Source: Dromiciops gliroides
Taxonomy: Eukaryota > Chordata > Mammalia > Microbiotheria > Microbiotheriidae
Reading direction: 5' to 3'
DNA: 64,000 nt
Assembly (NCBI RefSeq): GCF_019393635.1
Contig: NC_057861.1
Location: forward strand, 305,061,468 to 305,125,467
A program made the translations under genes and the position numbers. The notes below the pieces were generated by a model. The model saw only the letters and a list, made by a program, of their open reading frames with translations. It did no database searches and was not told where the DNA came from. Below, in pieces: positions 43,925-53,759 of this stretch (its first letter is position 1; each line of letters starts with the position of its first letter).

Positions 43925-44395
43925 ATTTTAAAATCTCCACATCCAAAGAAAGAACTGATGGAGTCTGAATATAGATCAAATCATACTATTTTCACTTCCT
44001 TTGTGTTTTTTTCTGTGTTTTTTTCGCCTTTTGTTCTGCTTCTTATTTCACAACATGACTAATATGGAAATATATTTTACATGATTACACATGTAAAATC
44101 TACATCAGATTACTTGGTGTCTTAGGAAGAGGAGAATGGAGGGAGGGGGGAGGAAAAATTTGGAACTCAAAATCTTATAAAAAGAGGATGTGTGGGCAGC
44201 TAGGTGGCACAGTGGATAAAACACCTGTCCTGGATTCAGGAGGACCTGAGTTCAAATCCGTCCTCAGACACTTGACACTTAACTAGCTGTGTGACCCTGG
44301 GCAAGTCACTTAACCCTCATTGCCCTGTAAAAAAAAAAGAGAGAATGTTGAAAATTATCTGTATGTGTAATTGGAAAAATACACTATTTTTTTAA
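43925..44395 (+). repeat. L1 LINE 3' end split by a WSINE1
   Basis: 'ccaaagaaagaactgatgga', 'caacatgactaatatggaaa' and 'ttggaactcaaaatcttata' are the L1 3' UTR, plus strand. It resumes after the SINE with 'gttgaaaattatctgtatg'. Confidence 0.85.
44193..44335 (+). repeat. WSINE1-type SINE
   Basis: Plus strand. AAAAAGAGGATGT on the left and AAAAGAGAGAATGT on the right form an imperfect TSD. Confidence 0.93.
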
Positions 44396-45062
44396 AGCCC
44401 AAAGGGCTATAGAATTGTTCATATCCTTTAATCCAGCAATACCAGTGCTAGATTTATATCCCAAAGACACCCCTAAAAAGAGAAAAAGATGTATATGTAC
44501 AAAAATATTTATAGCAGCCCTTTTTTGTAGTGGCTAAGAGTGGGAAATCAAAGGAATACTCATCCATTGGGGAATGGCTAAACAACCTGTGGTATATGAT
44601 GGTGATGGAATATTATTGTGCTATAAGAAATGACAAACAGAATGACTTTAGAAAGACTTGTATGAACTGATGCATAGTGAAGTGAGCAGAACCAGGAGAA
44701 TGTTGTACACAGTGAGAGCAATATTGTTTGATGAAGAACTGTGAATGACTCAACTATTCTCAGCAATACAGTGATCCAAGACAATCCCAAAGGACTAATG
44801 ATGAAGCATTTTATCCACCTCCAAAGAAAGAACTGATGTTGAGGGAACACAGACTGAAGCATACTATTTTTCACTTTCAGTTTTTCTTTGATTCCAGTTT
44901 TTTTATATGGAATGACTAATATGGTAATGTTCTACATTATTGTATATGTATAAGCTATATCTGGTTGCTTACTGCCTTAGAGAGGGGGTAGGGGAGGGAG
45001 AGAAGGAGGGATTGAATTTGGAACTCAAAACTTTAAATAAAAATGTTTATTATTTTTTTAAA
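44396..45062 (+). repeat. L1 LINE 3' end (second copy)
   Basis: Begins 'cccaaagggctatagaattg' and passes through 'ggaatggctaaacaacctgt', 'agtgaagtgagcagaaccag' and 'gactaatgatgaagcatttt'. It directly follows the A-rich end of the previous L1, so the two are head-to-tail neighbours. Confidence 0.9.
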
Positions 45063-45114
45063 ATCTAGGTTTCCCAAACTCTTGCCATTTCCTATTTCCT
45101 GAACAAACCTCTCT

Positions 45115-45440
45115 TTGTACCAGGAGAACAATTTATACATTAACAGCAATGTAATATGGAATAAAGGGAGAAAAAAGTGCTTTGAAAAACTTTAAAGCTC
45201 TGAACAAAGAAAGACAAGACCAGCCCACATCTCTAAAGTGTTGGTGCTAAAACATATAACCAACTTCTTAGCAGAGAGGTGATGGACTCAGGGTGTGGAA
45301 GGAAATGTACATTTTTGGACATGGAAGAAGTTTATGTTTGTTTTGCTTGATGATACTAATTTGTTATAAGGATTTTTTATTAATTGACAAGGTTTAGGGA
45401 AAGAGAGAGGATAGCAATAGTATTGCTTCCCCCAAAAAAG
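45115..45440 (+). repeat. L1 LINE 3' end (variant type)
   Basis: 'ccaggagaacaatttataca', 'gcagagaggtgatggactca' and 'ttttgcttgatgatactaat' match a second L1 3' UTR type, similar to 18284-18740. Confidence 0.75.
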
Positions 45441-45739
45441 AAAAGAAAAAAAGAGGATGGCTTTCGATTTATTTTAAAAAGTGCACAAGGGAGTACAGAG
45501 GGAAATCCAAAAGAAAACACACATATGTAAGAGTTTTGAAATAACAGGTTGAATATATATATGTGTGTTTATCTTAATAATATATATGATATATGATATA
45601 TTAGCATATACCTTAAATTCTTTTGGAATGGGGATTCATGAGTTGATGGATAATCTTTTTATGTTCTATTTTGTTATGTGGAAATGTTTGGAAATCTTTG
45701 GTATTTAAGTTTAGAATTCAAAATATATAGATGTATACA
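45441..45739. other. No recognised feature
   Basis: AT-rich with short TA runs. Possibly more old L1 3' sequence. No gene signal. Confidence 0.4.
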
Positions 45740-45812
45740 TACATACATACACATATACACATCAACACATACACACACACATACACATATACATACACAT
45801 ACATGCATACAG
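45740..45812. repeat. (CATA)n/(CACA)n microsatellite
   Basis: Imperfect alternating CATA, CACA and CATG units. Confidence 0.93.
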
Positions 45813-45829
45813 AAATTCCCTGCTTCATG

Positions 45830-46120
45830 ACACCTTATCTTTGATTATGGTCTTCTTTCCATATGGAAAGTTGCTTCCCTCTTTTCTTTTTTTCCTTTTC
45901 ATCTATACCCTCTGAAATCCTACCACTCCTTCAAGACTCAAATGCCACCTTCTACACTGTCTTCCCAGATTTGTCTTCCTCTTCTGAATGCTCATAAGCA
46001 CTTTGGTTTACATTTCTCTTATAGTGATTATAAAAGACCTTTTAAGGCAGGGGTGGGCTGGAGCCAACTTTAACCTGTTCTCTTATACCTCAGCAATCAT
46101 TAAAAGCTGCAAACCAGGAC
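45830..46120 (+). repeat. L2-type LINE 3' region
   Basis: 'cactccttcaagactcaaat' followed by 'gccaccttctacactgtctt' is the conserved L2 3' segment. Confidence 0.7.
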
Positions 46121-46133
46121 TTCCTTCCTTCCT

Positions 46134-46288
46134 TTTTTTTTTTTGTTTTGTTTTGTGGGGCAGTGGGGGTTAAGTGACTTTCCCAGGGTCACACAGCTAG
46201 TTGTGTCAAGTGTCTGAGGCCAGATTTGAACTCAGGTACTCCTTGAATCCAGAGCTGATGCTCTATCCACTTTGCCACCTAGCTGCCC
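46134..46288 (-). repeat. WSINE1-type SINE
   Basis: Minus strand with a (GTTTT)n tail. CCTTCCTTCCTTT borders both ends, so it inserted into the pyrimidine-rich tail of the next SINE. Confidence 0.93.
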
Positions 46289-46302
46289 CCTTCCTTCCTT
46301 TC

Positions 46303-46430
46303 TTAATGAGAGTTAAGTGACTTGCCCAGGGTCACACAGATAGTTGTGTCAAGTGTCTGAGGCTGAATTTGAACTCAGGTCCTCCTGAATCCACGGCAGG
46401 TGCTTTATCCACTGCATCACCTAGCTGCCC
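46303..46430 (-). repeat. WSINE1-type SINE, older of a stacked pair
   Basis: Minus strand. The two SINEs are nose to tail, separated only by the tail remnant. It lacks three bases ('gtaa') of the usual 'tagtaagtg' run, as its neighbour does. Confidence 0.92.
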
Positions 46431-46559
46431 GACTTGATTTCTTATTTTGTTTAATGTGTAGTCTTAAGTGATGTAGAAAATATTAATAGTGCATATTAAA
46501 CTTAAAAGCCTGTCATGTCCACAGGTTTTCCCTGTTCCCCCCCGCCCCCCCCCACCTTA

Positions 46560-46700
46560 AACATTTACGAAGGTGACACTTGGATGTGCCTGATCTCTTC
46601 TACCAGAATTTAAGCTCCACGAGGACGTAAACGCATAGGCCTTACACAATGTTAAGCACATAGCAGGCAGCTAAATAAATGTTTCTTAAATGAATTAATA
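46560..46700 (+). repeat. L2-type LINE 3' end
   Basis: 'agaatttaagctccacgagg' and 'gttaagcacatagcaggcag' ending 'ctaaataaatg' are the L2 3' signature. Confidence 0.8.
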
Positions 46701-46839
46701 AACGAAGGAATATTGAGCACCTATTTATTCAACTCTGGCAAGAGGTGAGCAGGACACAAATAAAGCATAACAAAGCATTTCCTTGCTTTCCAGTGGTCTT
46801 TATTTGTTTGTTTGAGGGAGTATTAAGGAGGGAATTTAT

Positions 46840-47135
46840 ACGATGGTAGACTTAAGGCTGAAAGGGACTTTAGAGGCCACCTAATCCAATTCTTTTTTGT
46901 GTGTGTGAGGGGCGGGACAATGACGGTTAAGTGACTTGCCCAAGGTCCCGCAGCTAGTAAGTGTCAAGTGTCTGAAGCCGGATTTGAACTCAGGTGCTCT
47001 TGAATCCAGGGCTGGTGCTTTATCGACTTCACCACCTAGTCCAATTAATTTTTATAGATGAAGAATCTAAAGCCAGAGAAGTGAAGCTAATTGGCCCAAG
47101 GTCGTACAAGTAACAAAAGACAGAAGTGGATTCAA
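46840..47135 (-). repeat. MIR/Ther-like SINE split by a WSINE1
   Basis: 'tagacttaaggctgaaaggg' on the left and 'agatgaagaatctaaagcca', 'attggcccaaggtcgtacaa' on the right are one reversed CORE-SINE. Confidence 0.7.
46892..47032 (-). repeat. WSINE1 truncated at target microhomology
   Basis: Minus strand with a GTGTGTG-rich tail. CACCTAATCCAATT (46878-46891) and CACCTAGTCCAATT (47033-47046) are the flanks. The CACCTAG of the right flank is also what the SINE itself has near its 5' end, so truncation probably occurred by pairing of SINE and target at that motif. Confidence 0.88.
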
Positions 47136-47279
47136 ATCCAAGAAGGTCCTATGACAAATTCACATGACAGAATAGAAGACAGCATATACTTGTGCGCTAT
47201 TTGCGTTATGCAGGTGTGTGGGACTGGCAGGAGTTATCTTCACTTGGCCTTCAATGTGAGAGGAAAGCTTCTGAGTTTG
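47136..47279. other. Flank of the CpG island
   Basis: No repeat recognised. GC content begins to rise towards 47280. Confidence 0.4.
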
Positions 47280-48640
47280 TTTTTGTTATTTTCTACCCAT
47301 CCATCCCCCCTGGCGCTCGGAGTGCCCCGCCATTCTGATGTTTTTCAACAGACGAGAGTGGCAGACAATGGGGCAGCCTGCTCCCCTTCTCTGCGCCCCA
47401 CTTCACCAGGGCTCCCCAGTGGCCAGCATTCCGGGCATGGGCAAACCAGTCTCAAGCTTCCAGCTGCTAGCCAAGCGGGGTAGGGGTGGGCGTGGGAGTA
47501 AGGCGGGGTTGATCTAAACGCCCCTGACTAGTGGGGTGGGTGTGGGGGACAGCAAGTGTACAGAAGGTTAAGGCGGGGGAAGCAGCCTTGATTGCGCAGG
47601 GGCTTTTTTTTTCTCGGCCTCTTCCCCGTCAGTAGACCCCACCCTCTTCCTCTCCTCGCCCTGAACAGAGACGGGGAGAAGACCCTTCCCAACCTCTCAC
47701 TCCCTCTCTTTCCCTCCCTTGCCAGTCTAGCTGTAGTGAGAGGAGAGGCGCTACCAGAAAGCTGCGAAACCTGTTCGTCCGGTCCTCGGGAGAGCTGGGA
47801 AAGAGGGAAGGAAAGAGAGGGAGGGAGGGAAGGGAAGGGACGGGGGCGGAGGAAAGGAGAGAAGCCATTGGAGAGGAGGAAGAGCGGACACACGTTCCCC
47901 GGGGCCCCGGGCCAGGAGCGGTGCGCAATGAAGTGTTAAGGAGCGCACTGGGGCTGGCGGGGCCGGGGCGGGTGGGGGGAGCTGTGGCCAGGTACGGCGG
48001 CAGAGCACGCGGGAGGAGCGGCGGCGGCAGCGGCGGGGAGCCCGGCGGGTGCCAAAGTCGGCTCCCAGCGCTGAAAGACCCACAGGTAAGGAGCCACCGG
48101 GGCTGGGAGCGCCCCCCGGCCACTCCTGAGCAGCCAGTGCCCCCAGGCTCGAGCCCCTGCAGCCGGCGTCGGCAGAGCGGAGACTGGGCAGTGGCGGAGG
48201 CGGCGACAGCTGCTGGGGCTGGGGTCCTGGAAGAAGGAAATCGGTGTCTGGAGGACCCTTGGGGTCGGGAATGCCCGGGCAGCTGGGGGCATTCGAGGGA
48301 ATGGAACGCACGGAGATCTAGTTGTTTTCATCCTGCTTTCCTGCTCCGGGGGAAAAGGGAGCGGGAGCTGGGGCTCTACATCTTAATGGGGGCGCGCGAG
48401 GCGGGGTTCTACTCATTACTTTTTTTAAAGGCATATATGAGAATTTAAAAGGTGCTGTGCATTAATCTCGAATGTCGATGGAGTAAGGACCAGGTGTTCA
48501 TTTGGCCGCCTGGCGCCGCTTGTGCGGTGTCCCCTCCAGGAAGAGCATTTAAATTCGGCTTCCACACATTCATTCCCGGGAGCGCCCGAGTCGGAATCCA
48601 CGAGATCCCCTTCCTGAGGTTTCGGGAGCGCAGAAGTTGA
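47280..48640 (+). promoter_or_regulatory. CpG island promoter of an unidentified gene
   Basis: GC content and CpG frequency rise sharply compared with the AT-rich surroundings and fall again after 48640. It holds GC boxes (GGGGGCGGA at 47842-47850, GGGGCGGG near 47966), an inverted CCAAT box (CCATTGG at 47865-47871), purine-rich GGGA runs (about 47808-47840) and a G-quadruplex motif at 47950-47979. No TATA box was found, which is normal for CpG-island promoters. Direction is set by the plus-strand splice donor at 48085/48086. A divergent minus-strand transcript cannot be excluded. The long open frames on both strands are the usual by-product of high GC content. Confidence 0.85.
47870..48085 (+). 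other. Candidate non-coding first exon
   Basis: The end is set by a strong donor, CACAG|GTAAGG, at 48085/48086. A weaker alternative is CCAG|GTACGG at 47991/47992. The start is approximate, placed after the GC and inverted CCAAT boxes. An ATG at 47921 opens a 175-codon frame that runs through both donors. The protein is low-complexity (Gly/Arg/Ser-rich), has no domain and is probably not translated as such. I could not name the gene. Its coding exons would lie beyond 64000. Confidence 0.55.
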
Positions 48641-49479
48641 GAGACGTCAGGTTAGGGGAATTCCTGGAGGGAAGGACAGGGGAGACACCTGCCAGATCCC
48701 AGATCAGATCACAGGGTGCCTGCAAATAATACTCTCCAAGAATGCACTACTAGGTTCGTTGGGAACGGGCAAACTTTATTTCAACAATAACTTATCTTTT
48801 CTCTCCAACTGCTATCATGAGAAAGGGCCCCTACGTCTTCCTGTCTGGATGCCTAGACCTCTCAGGAACCTTGTTTTCTCCCACCTTTAGAGGTGTAGAC
48901 ATTTTGCAGAATTTATATCTGAAACGTAGATCTCTCTAAAACGAGTTGCCCAGGTTTCCCTCGATAGGTGCTTAGGGTGTCAAGTGCACCGTGGAGTGGG
49001 CACTGGGCACAGGCTGAAGACAGTTGTAGGTAGGAAGAGGGCCATGTACGACCTGTTTCATTCTGTGGAGGGAAGGGGCAAAGGAAAATACTTCTAACCT
49101 TGGGTCCCCTTCTGACTGCTTTTTTCTTCATCCTAAGCTGGCATCTATAGTCATTTCCCCTTAGCTTTTGCCTGAACAGTTTAAAAATGTTCAGAGTAGG
49201 GCATACCTTATTTCTTCATTAGTTCTTATACTTAAAACACTGAAATATGTTACCTATGCAGTGCTGTCACCACAAAGGCTTTCCAGTAATCTATCTATTC
49301 GAAAGCCCTTTCTACCTCCTTTGAAATAATTGAAAGAAAATGTGTGCCTTTAAAGAGAATGAATCTTACATTAAATGCAGGATGGTGGAAGAAGGAAGCA
49401 CTACTGTACAGCTAAAGTATTGGCCAGGTGTAAGATTTAATTTTCTTCATCTTTTAAAGATGACGCCCCCCCCCCCCCA
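48641..49479 (+). other. Presumed intron 1, single-copy DNA
   Basis: No repeat recognised in about 0.8 kb directly downstream of the island. No convincing exon. A run of Cs lies at 49465-49477. Confidence 0.45.
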
Positions 49480-49575
49480 ACCCAATATATTGGCTGTAAA
49501 CTACTTTAGGGCAAAGACTATTCTCCTTTGTATTCCCAGTGCTCAGCATAGTGCTTGCTCCCCAGAGTTGCTTAA
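49480..49575 (+). repeat. L2-type LINE 3' end
   Basis: 'gtaaactactttagggcaaa' and 'cagtgctcagcatagtgctt' are a short L2 3' remnant. Confidence 0.65.
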
Positions 49576-49904
49576 TTGAAACCTGTATTGTGTACAAAGG
49601 TATACAATTATTATTGCTAGAGCTATTGTTGCTGTCTCTATTATAAATCAGTTTTTAAATACTTGTACAATACATGGCACAGTTGAAGAACTTAGTATGT
49701 GATTGAATAATTATTACTTGATTTCTTTTCAAATAAAGATAGAGAAATACCATGAAGATTCTTTTGATTAACAGCTTTCATTATATGGTGTAATGGTGGA
49801 GGAAGTTTCTATTTTTAGTTAAGGATCTTTAAATATTTTGGTGTTTTGTCAGTTTTCAAAAGTTATGCATATTTTTATATGGGATAAAAAAAGTGATGCA
49901 TGGA
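49576..49904. other. No recognised feature
   Basis: AT-rich single-copy-looking DNA. Confidence 0.4.
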
Positions 49905-50215
49905 CAAGCAAACAATAAATATTTATTAAGCACATAGTATCTGCCAGGCTCTCTGCTAAGTACTTTTGATACAAAGGCCAAAAAAAAAAAAATCCAGTTC
50001 TTGTTCTCAAGGATCTCACTGTCTAACCAGGGAGAAAATATGCAAACAACTAGGTACAAATAAGACTTATACCTGATAAACTGGAGATAATCTTAGAGGG
50101 AAGGCATTATGATTAAGGATTGGGAATGGCTTGTTACAGAAGTTGGAACTTTAACTGAGACTTGAAGGAGTCCAACAGGCTGAGATGAGGAGGAGGACTC
50201 TGTAAGGGCCTTGGG
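49905..50215 (+). repeat. Ancient unassigned repeat
   Basis: 'aataaatatttattaagcac', 'atagtatctgccaggctct', 'ctcaaggatctcactgtcta' and 'actgagacttgaaggagtcc' match an old dispersed element seen also at 35666, 50945 and 61310. Confidence 0.6.
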
Positions 50216-50615
50216 CATTACATTTTGAATTACTATTAGTAAAGAGCTCAGCTTACTGCAGCTATGTATTTGTGTCACCACTATAAAGGACCACCATAAA
50301 GCACAGGACTTCTAGTCATAGTTGTTAACTAAAGGTTAGCATATGGTGTTACTGTTAACATTGTTTGCTCTCAAGGTCCAATCTCTTTATCATTTAAAGA
50401 AAAAGAATTATCTTGTATTTATTTCCTCTGTTAGTAATCTCATGGGTACTTTTTGAAGATTTGAAATTTTATATATATATATATATATAAGCAGAATTCA
50501 ATCAAAAGGGAGACTCGGGACTGTTCGAGCCTTGGACTAGCTTGCAGTCTCTCAAATTTTGCTTTTGAATCATGCCCTGGCATTTTTGATGCAGACTATT
50601 ACATATTTAAAATAG
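50216..50615. other. No recognised feature
   Basis: Single-copy-looking DNA with an (AT)n run at 50470-50489. Confidence 0.45.
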
Positions 50616-50619
50616 TTCT

Positions 50620-50810
50620 ATGTTCAGGGTAGATCTGGAAAGGACTTGTGAGGCCACATAATCCAGTCTCTTCATTTTACAGATGAGACACTGAAGCCCT
50701 AGAGGTTAGGTTATAGAGGTAAGAAGCATCAGGGCTAAGATGTGATCCCAAGTCCTCTTACTGCAGTCAAGTGCTGCACTTTCTACTAAACTATGCTGCT
50801 TCACAGCTAA
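50620..50810 (-). repeat. MIR-family SINE
   Basis: 'cttcattttacagatgagac' and 'tcttactgcagtcaagtgct' fit a reversed MIR. Confidence 0.65.
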
Positions 50811-50944
50811 CCCAAGGTCCATACAATTCTGAGCCTGCCTTTTTGCTTGAATCTTTCTGCTTTTGAGATATATAAATACGTGCACATATTTAGCTTCTTT
50901 TGCTAAACTCATACAAAAAGTAAGGTTGGGATACTTTAAAAAGT

Positions 50945-51445
50945 CAATCAACAATCATTGTTAAATGCTTACTATGTGGTAGGTACTGAGCTAAACCTTG
51001 GGAATACAAAGAAAAACAAGAATCTATACTCAAGGAGTTTATTTTCTAATTAGAGGGGCAATATCATAAATGGGTGCATAAAAGATATATATTTACTAGA
51101 TCAGGGCTTCTTAAATTGGAGCTTAAAAAACAGATTCAATAACCACTATTTAACATGATTATAAATGTAGAATATAAATATACAATCCTACGTACTTAAT
51201 GCATTTAAAAGCATCCTGAGAAAGGGCCCATTGGTTTCACTAGATTGCCAAAGGGGGTCTGTGTCACAAACAAAGGGTTAGGAGCCTCTTGACTAAATGG
51301 AAGGTAGCCTCAGAAGGGAATGTAGCAACAACTGAAGAACCTGGAAAATACCTTTAGCAGAAGGTAGCATTTAAACTGCATTTTGAAGGAAGCCAGGAAT
51401 TTCATGATGTTAGTGAGAAGAGATGACCATTGCAGGAATGGGGTA
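50945..51445 (+). repeat. Ancient unassigned repeat split by a hAT element
   Basis: The left part ('aatgcttactatgtggtagg', 'ctcaaggagtttattttcta') and the right part ('gcatttaaactgcattttga', 'aggaagccaggaatttcatg') are the same family as 49905-50215, interrupted by 51105-51288. Confidence 0.6.
51105..51288. mobile_element. Short hAT-like DNA transposon
   Basis: The left end CAGGGCTTCTTAAATT is typical. The right end reads 'agggttaggagcctct'. The 8-base flanks are only approximately repeated (TACTAGAT against GACTAAAT). Confidence 0.6.
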
Positions 51446-52119
51446 CAGCCAGTGCAAACTGAATGTGTTTCTATTTTTATTGCCTTTCAAGTTTTGTACT
51501 TTCCCAATTTGGGTTTAGCTAAGTATTAGTGTTTTTTATATTTCCAGAAACCAGAGTAATTTAGCTAAATATTAATGATTTTTATAACTCTGGCTTCTAG
51601 TGATATTAATCTGATGATCTACCTCTGCTCTGCACTTCTAATCTTGGTAGGATTGTGGTCCTTGTGAAAGAATTATAGGAGAAGAATCGGGAATAACTTG
51701 TTTTTAATGATTCAGTGAAAGTTCTGTAACCTCCATTTTTGTAGTATATATTTATAAATAAAGAATTTTAATTTATTATAAAATTAAAGTGACTGTTTGG
51801 AAAACTGTAGCCAATCATACTGAGGGGTTTTTTTTCGTTTTTTTTTTTTATCAGCTGTTTTCCTTGACTAAAAGATTTCCTTAGAAAAAAATAAAAGATT
51901 TCCTTTCCAATATCCAGGCATTCTATGAATATTTGTGATCCATGGCCCCATTTGTTTGGAGAGTTCTAACACTGAATTCAATCACTCACTTACATGCCCT
52001 ACCCCATTAAATAAGAAGTAAAAATTAGTTTTGCTGTTTGAGCAGCTTCATGGTAGGAGAGAGATCTTCCTCATTGTTATAAGAGATATCCTTAAAATTC
52101 CTTTCCCTTTGCCCAGCTA
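51446..52119. other. No recognised feature
   Basis: AT-rich DNA. The motif 'gtattagtgttttttatatt' near 51520 and 'atattaatgatttttataac' near 51570 hint at an old ~60-base duplication. Confidence 0.4.
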
Positions 52120-52131
52120 AAGAAAATATCT

Positions 52132-52288
52132 CTGGGCAGCTAGGTGGTACAGTGCATAGAGCACTGGCCCTGGAGTCAGGAGGACCTGAGTTCAAATCCA
52201 GCCTCAGACACTTGACACTTACTAGCTGTGTGACCTTGGGCAAGTCACTTAACCCCAATTGCCTCACACACACACACACAAAAAAAGA
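52132..52288 (+). repeat. WSINE1-type SINE with (CA)n tail
   Basis: Plus strand. AAAGAAAATATCT is duplicated (52119-52131 and 52289-52301). It is the first WSINE1 after the 5-kb gap around the CpG island. Confidence 0.95.
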
Positions 52289-52301
52289 AAAGAAAATATC
52301 T

Positions 52302-53320
52302 GGTCTACAATGCTTTGAAGTCTTATAAGACTGAAGCCCTGGCATTAATTTTAAAGACATGAGAAAGCCTATAGAATACCTTTTATAGAAAGTCAAATTT
52401 CAATAATATACAATGAGTAAATTTAAGTAGTGCAAGTGCTTCTCTGTGATATTTAAAAGGCTTTTTGTCATCTAATCATTTGGAAATATCCCAGTAACTA
52501 TTCTCCAGTAATCAAAATAATCTTGAAAAAGTTTCCTCCATTTTATCTTTAAGACTTCACTATGGCCTAAACCTATTGGGTTTCCACAGTTTTAGGATGG
52601 TGCTGAAAAAGTTGTAGGACTTTAATAAATTGTTGATTGATTTTCCTTTAAGTCATTTGCCCTTCTCATGGAAGCAAGAAAAACTTTGCAGGTTTTTGGG
52701 GTATGAACAGTTGTAACACAGGGCTGTAAAAATTAGATCACCAGTGAGCAAACTTTGCTATACAGGTATCAGCGGGTGGCGCCTGCAGCATTTCTTGCCT
52801 AGCATCTTGGCCTTTGGTCTTGGGTGGTCCCACTTGCACTAGCATCTTGAAATCAGTGTCCCTGCTCAGGTTGGGAAGGGTGCTACTTTTTCTACCTTGA
52901 TGTGACCTACATGTCACATTAAACTACTGACTTTGTTTACTCATCTTCATCTCTTCCTCACCCTGAAAGCACTCTGTTTAAAAAAAAAGGCATCTAAACT
53001 TATTAATTTGGGGTTTGGGACACAAATTAGGTATTTAAAACATTCTTTGAAGGACTTTACGAAGTCCTCCTCCATAGTTCTACCCCCACCAGATTATGGC
53101 TCTCAGAGATCTACTTTGGGAAAAGAAGTATATTTGTGCTTCAGTCATGATGAGATAATAATGAAAAGTCCTTGTGTCCCCAGGATCCCTCCACTTCACA
53201 CAGATCTATTAGAGTTCATGAACTCCAACTAAGGTTGTTTTGTTTTATTTAGTAATTCTACTGTCTAAAGTAAATCACTTGGAAAATGTAAAAAGCATAC
53301 ATGTATATTCCTTTTATGGG
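52302..53320. other. Single-copy-looking stretch
   Basis: About 1 kb with no familiar repeat. The open frame at 52933-53232 (99 codons) has no recognisable domain and no acceptor or donor pair that convinced me. Confidence 0.4.
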
Positions 53321-53337
53321 AACTAAGATAATTTTTT

Positions 53338-53477
53338 TTTTTAGGGAGGCAATTGGTGTTAAGTGACTTGCCCAGGGTCACACAGCTAGTAAGTATTAAG
53401 TATCTGAGGCCAGATTTGAACTCAGGTACTCCTGAATCCAGGGCCGGTGCTCTATCCATTGTGCCACCTAGCTGCCC
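53338..53477 (-). repeat. WSINE1-type SINE
   Basis: Minus strand. CTAAGATAATTTTTT on the left and CTAAGATAATATTTT on the right form the TSD. Confidence 0.95.
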
Positions 53478-53519
53478 CTAAGATAATATTTTTAAAATGT
53501 AAAATGGCTCTACATGCTA

Positions 53520-53758
53520 TAACAATAATAAAAACCAGCATTTTAAAAAATCATTTAAAAGGAGGTAAAATATATATACTCTTTCTCATTTGATCCTGCC
53601 AAAAACTCTGGGTGAAGATAATTGTTATTATTATCCTCACTTTATGGACAGGGAAACAAACTGTCTCTGGTCACACAAATCATATCAGAGGTAGGACTTA
53701 AATGTAGATTTCTCTTGACTAAGTCCAGCATACTTTCTTCTGCAGTGGACTGTCTCTG
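53520..53758 (-). repeat. MIR-family SINE
   Basis: 'tctcatttgatcctgccaaa', 'tattatcctcactttatgga' and 'ctctggtcacacaaatcata' read as a reversed MIR. Confidence 0.75.
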
Positions 53759-53759
53759 C

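Noticed and set aside
47528-48448. Several overlapping 115-186-codon frames on both strands in the CpG island
   Set aside because: High GC content removes stop codons. The products are low-complexity Pro/Ser/Arg/Gly, and both strands and several frames are open at once.
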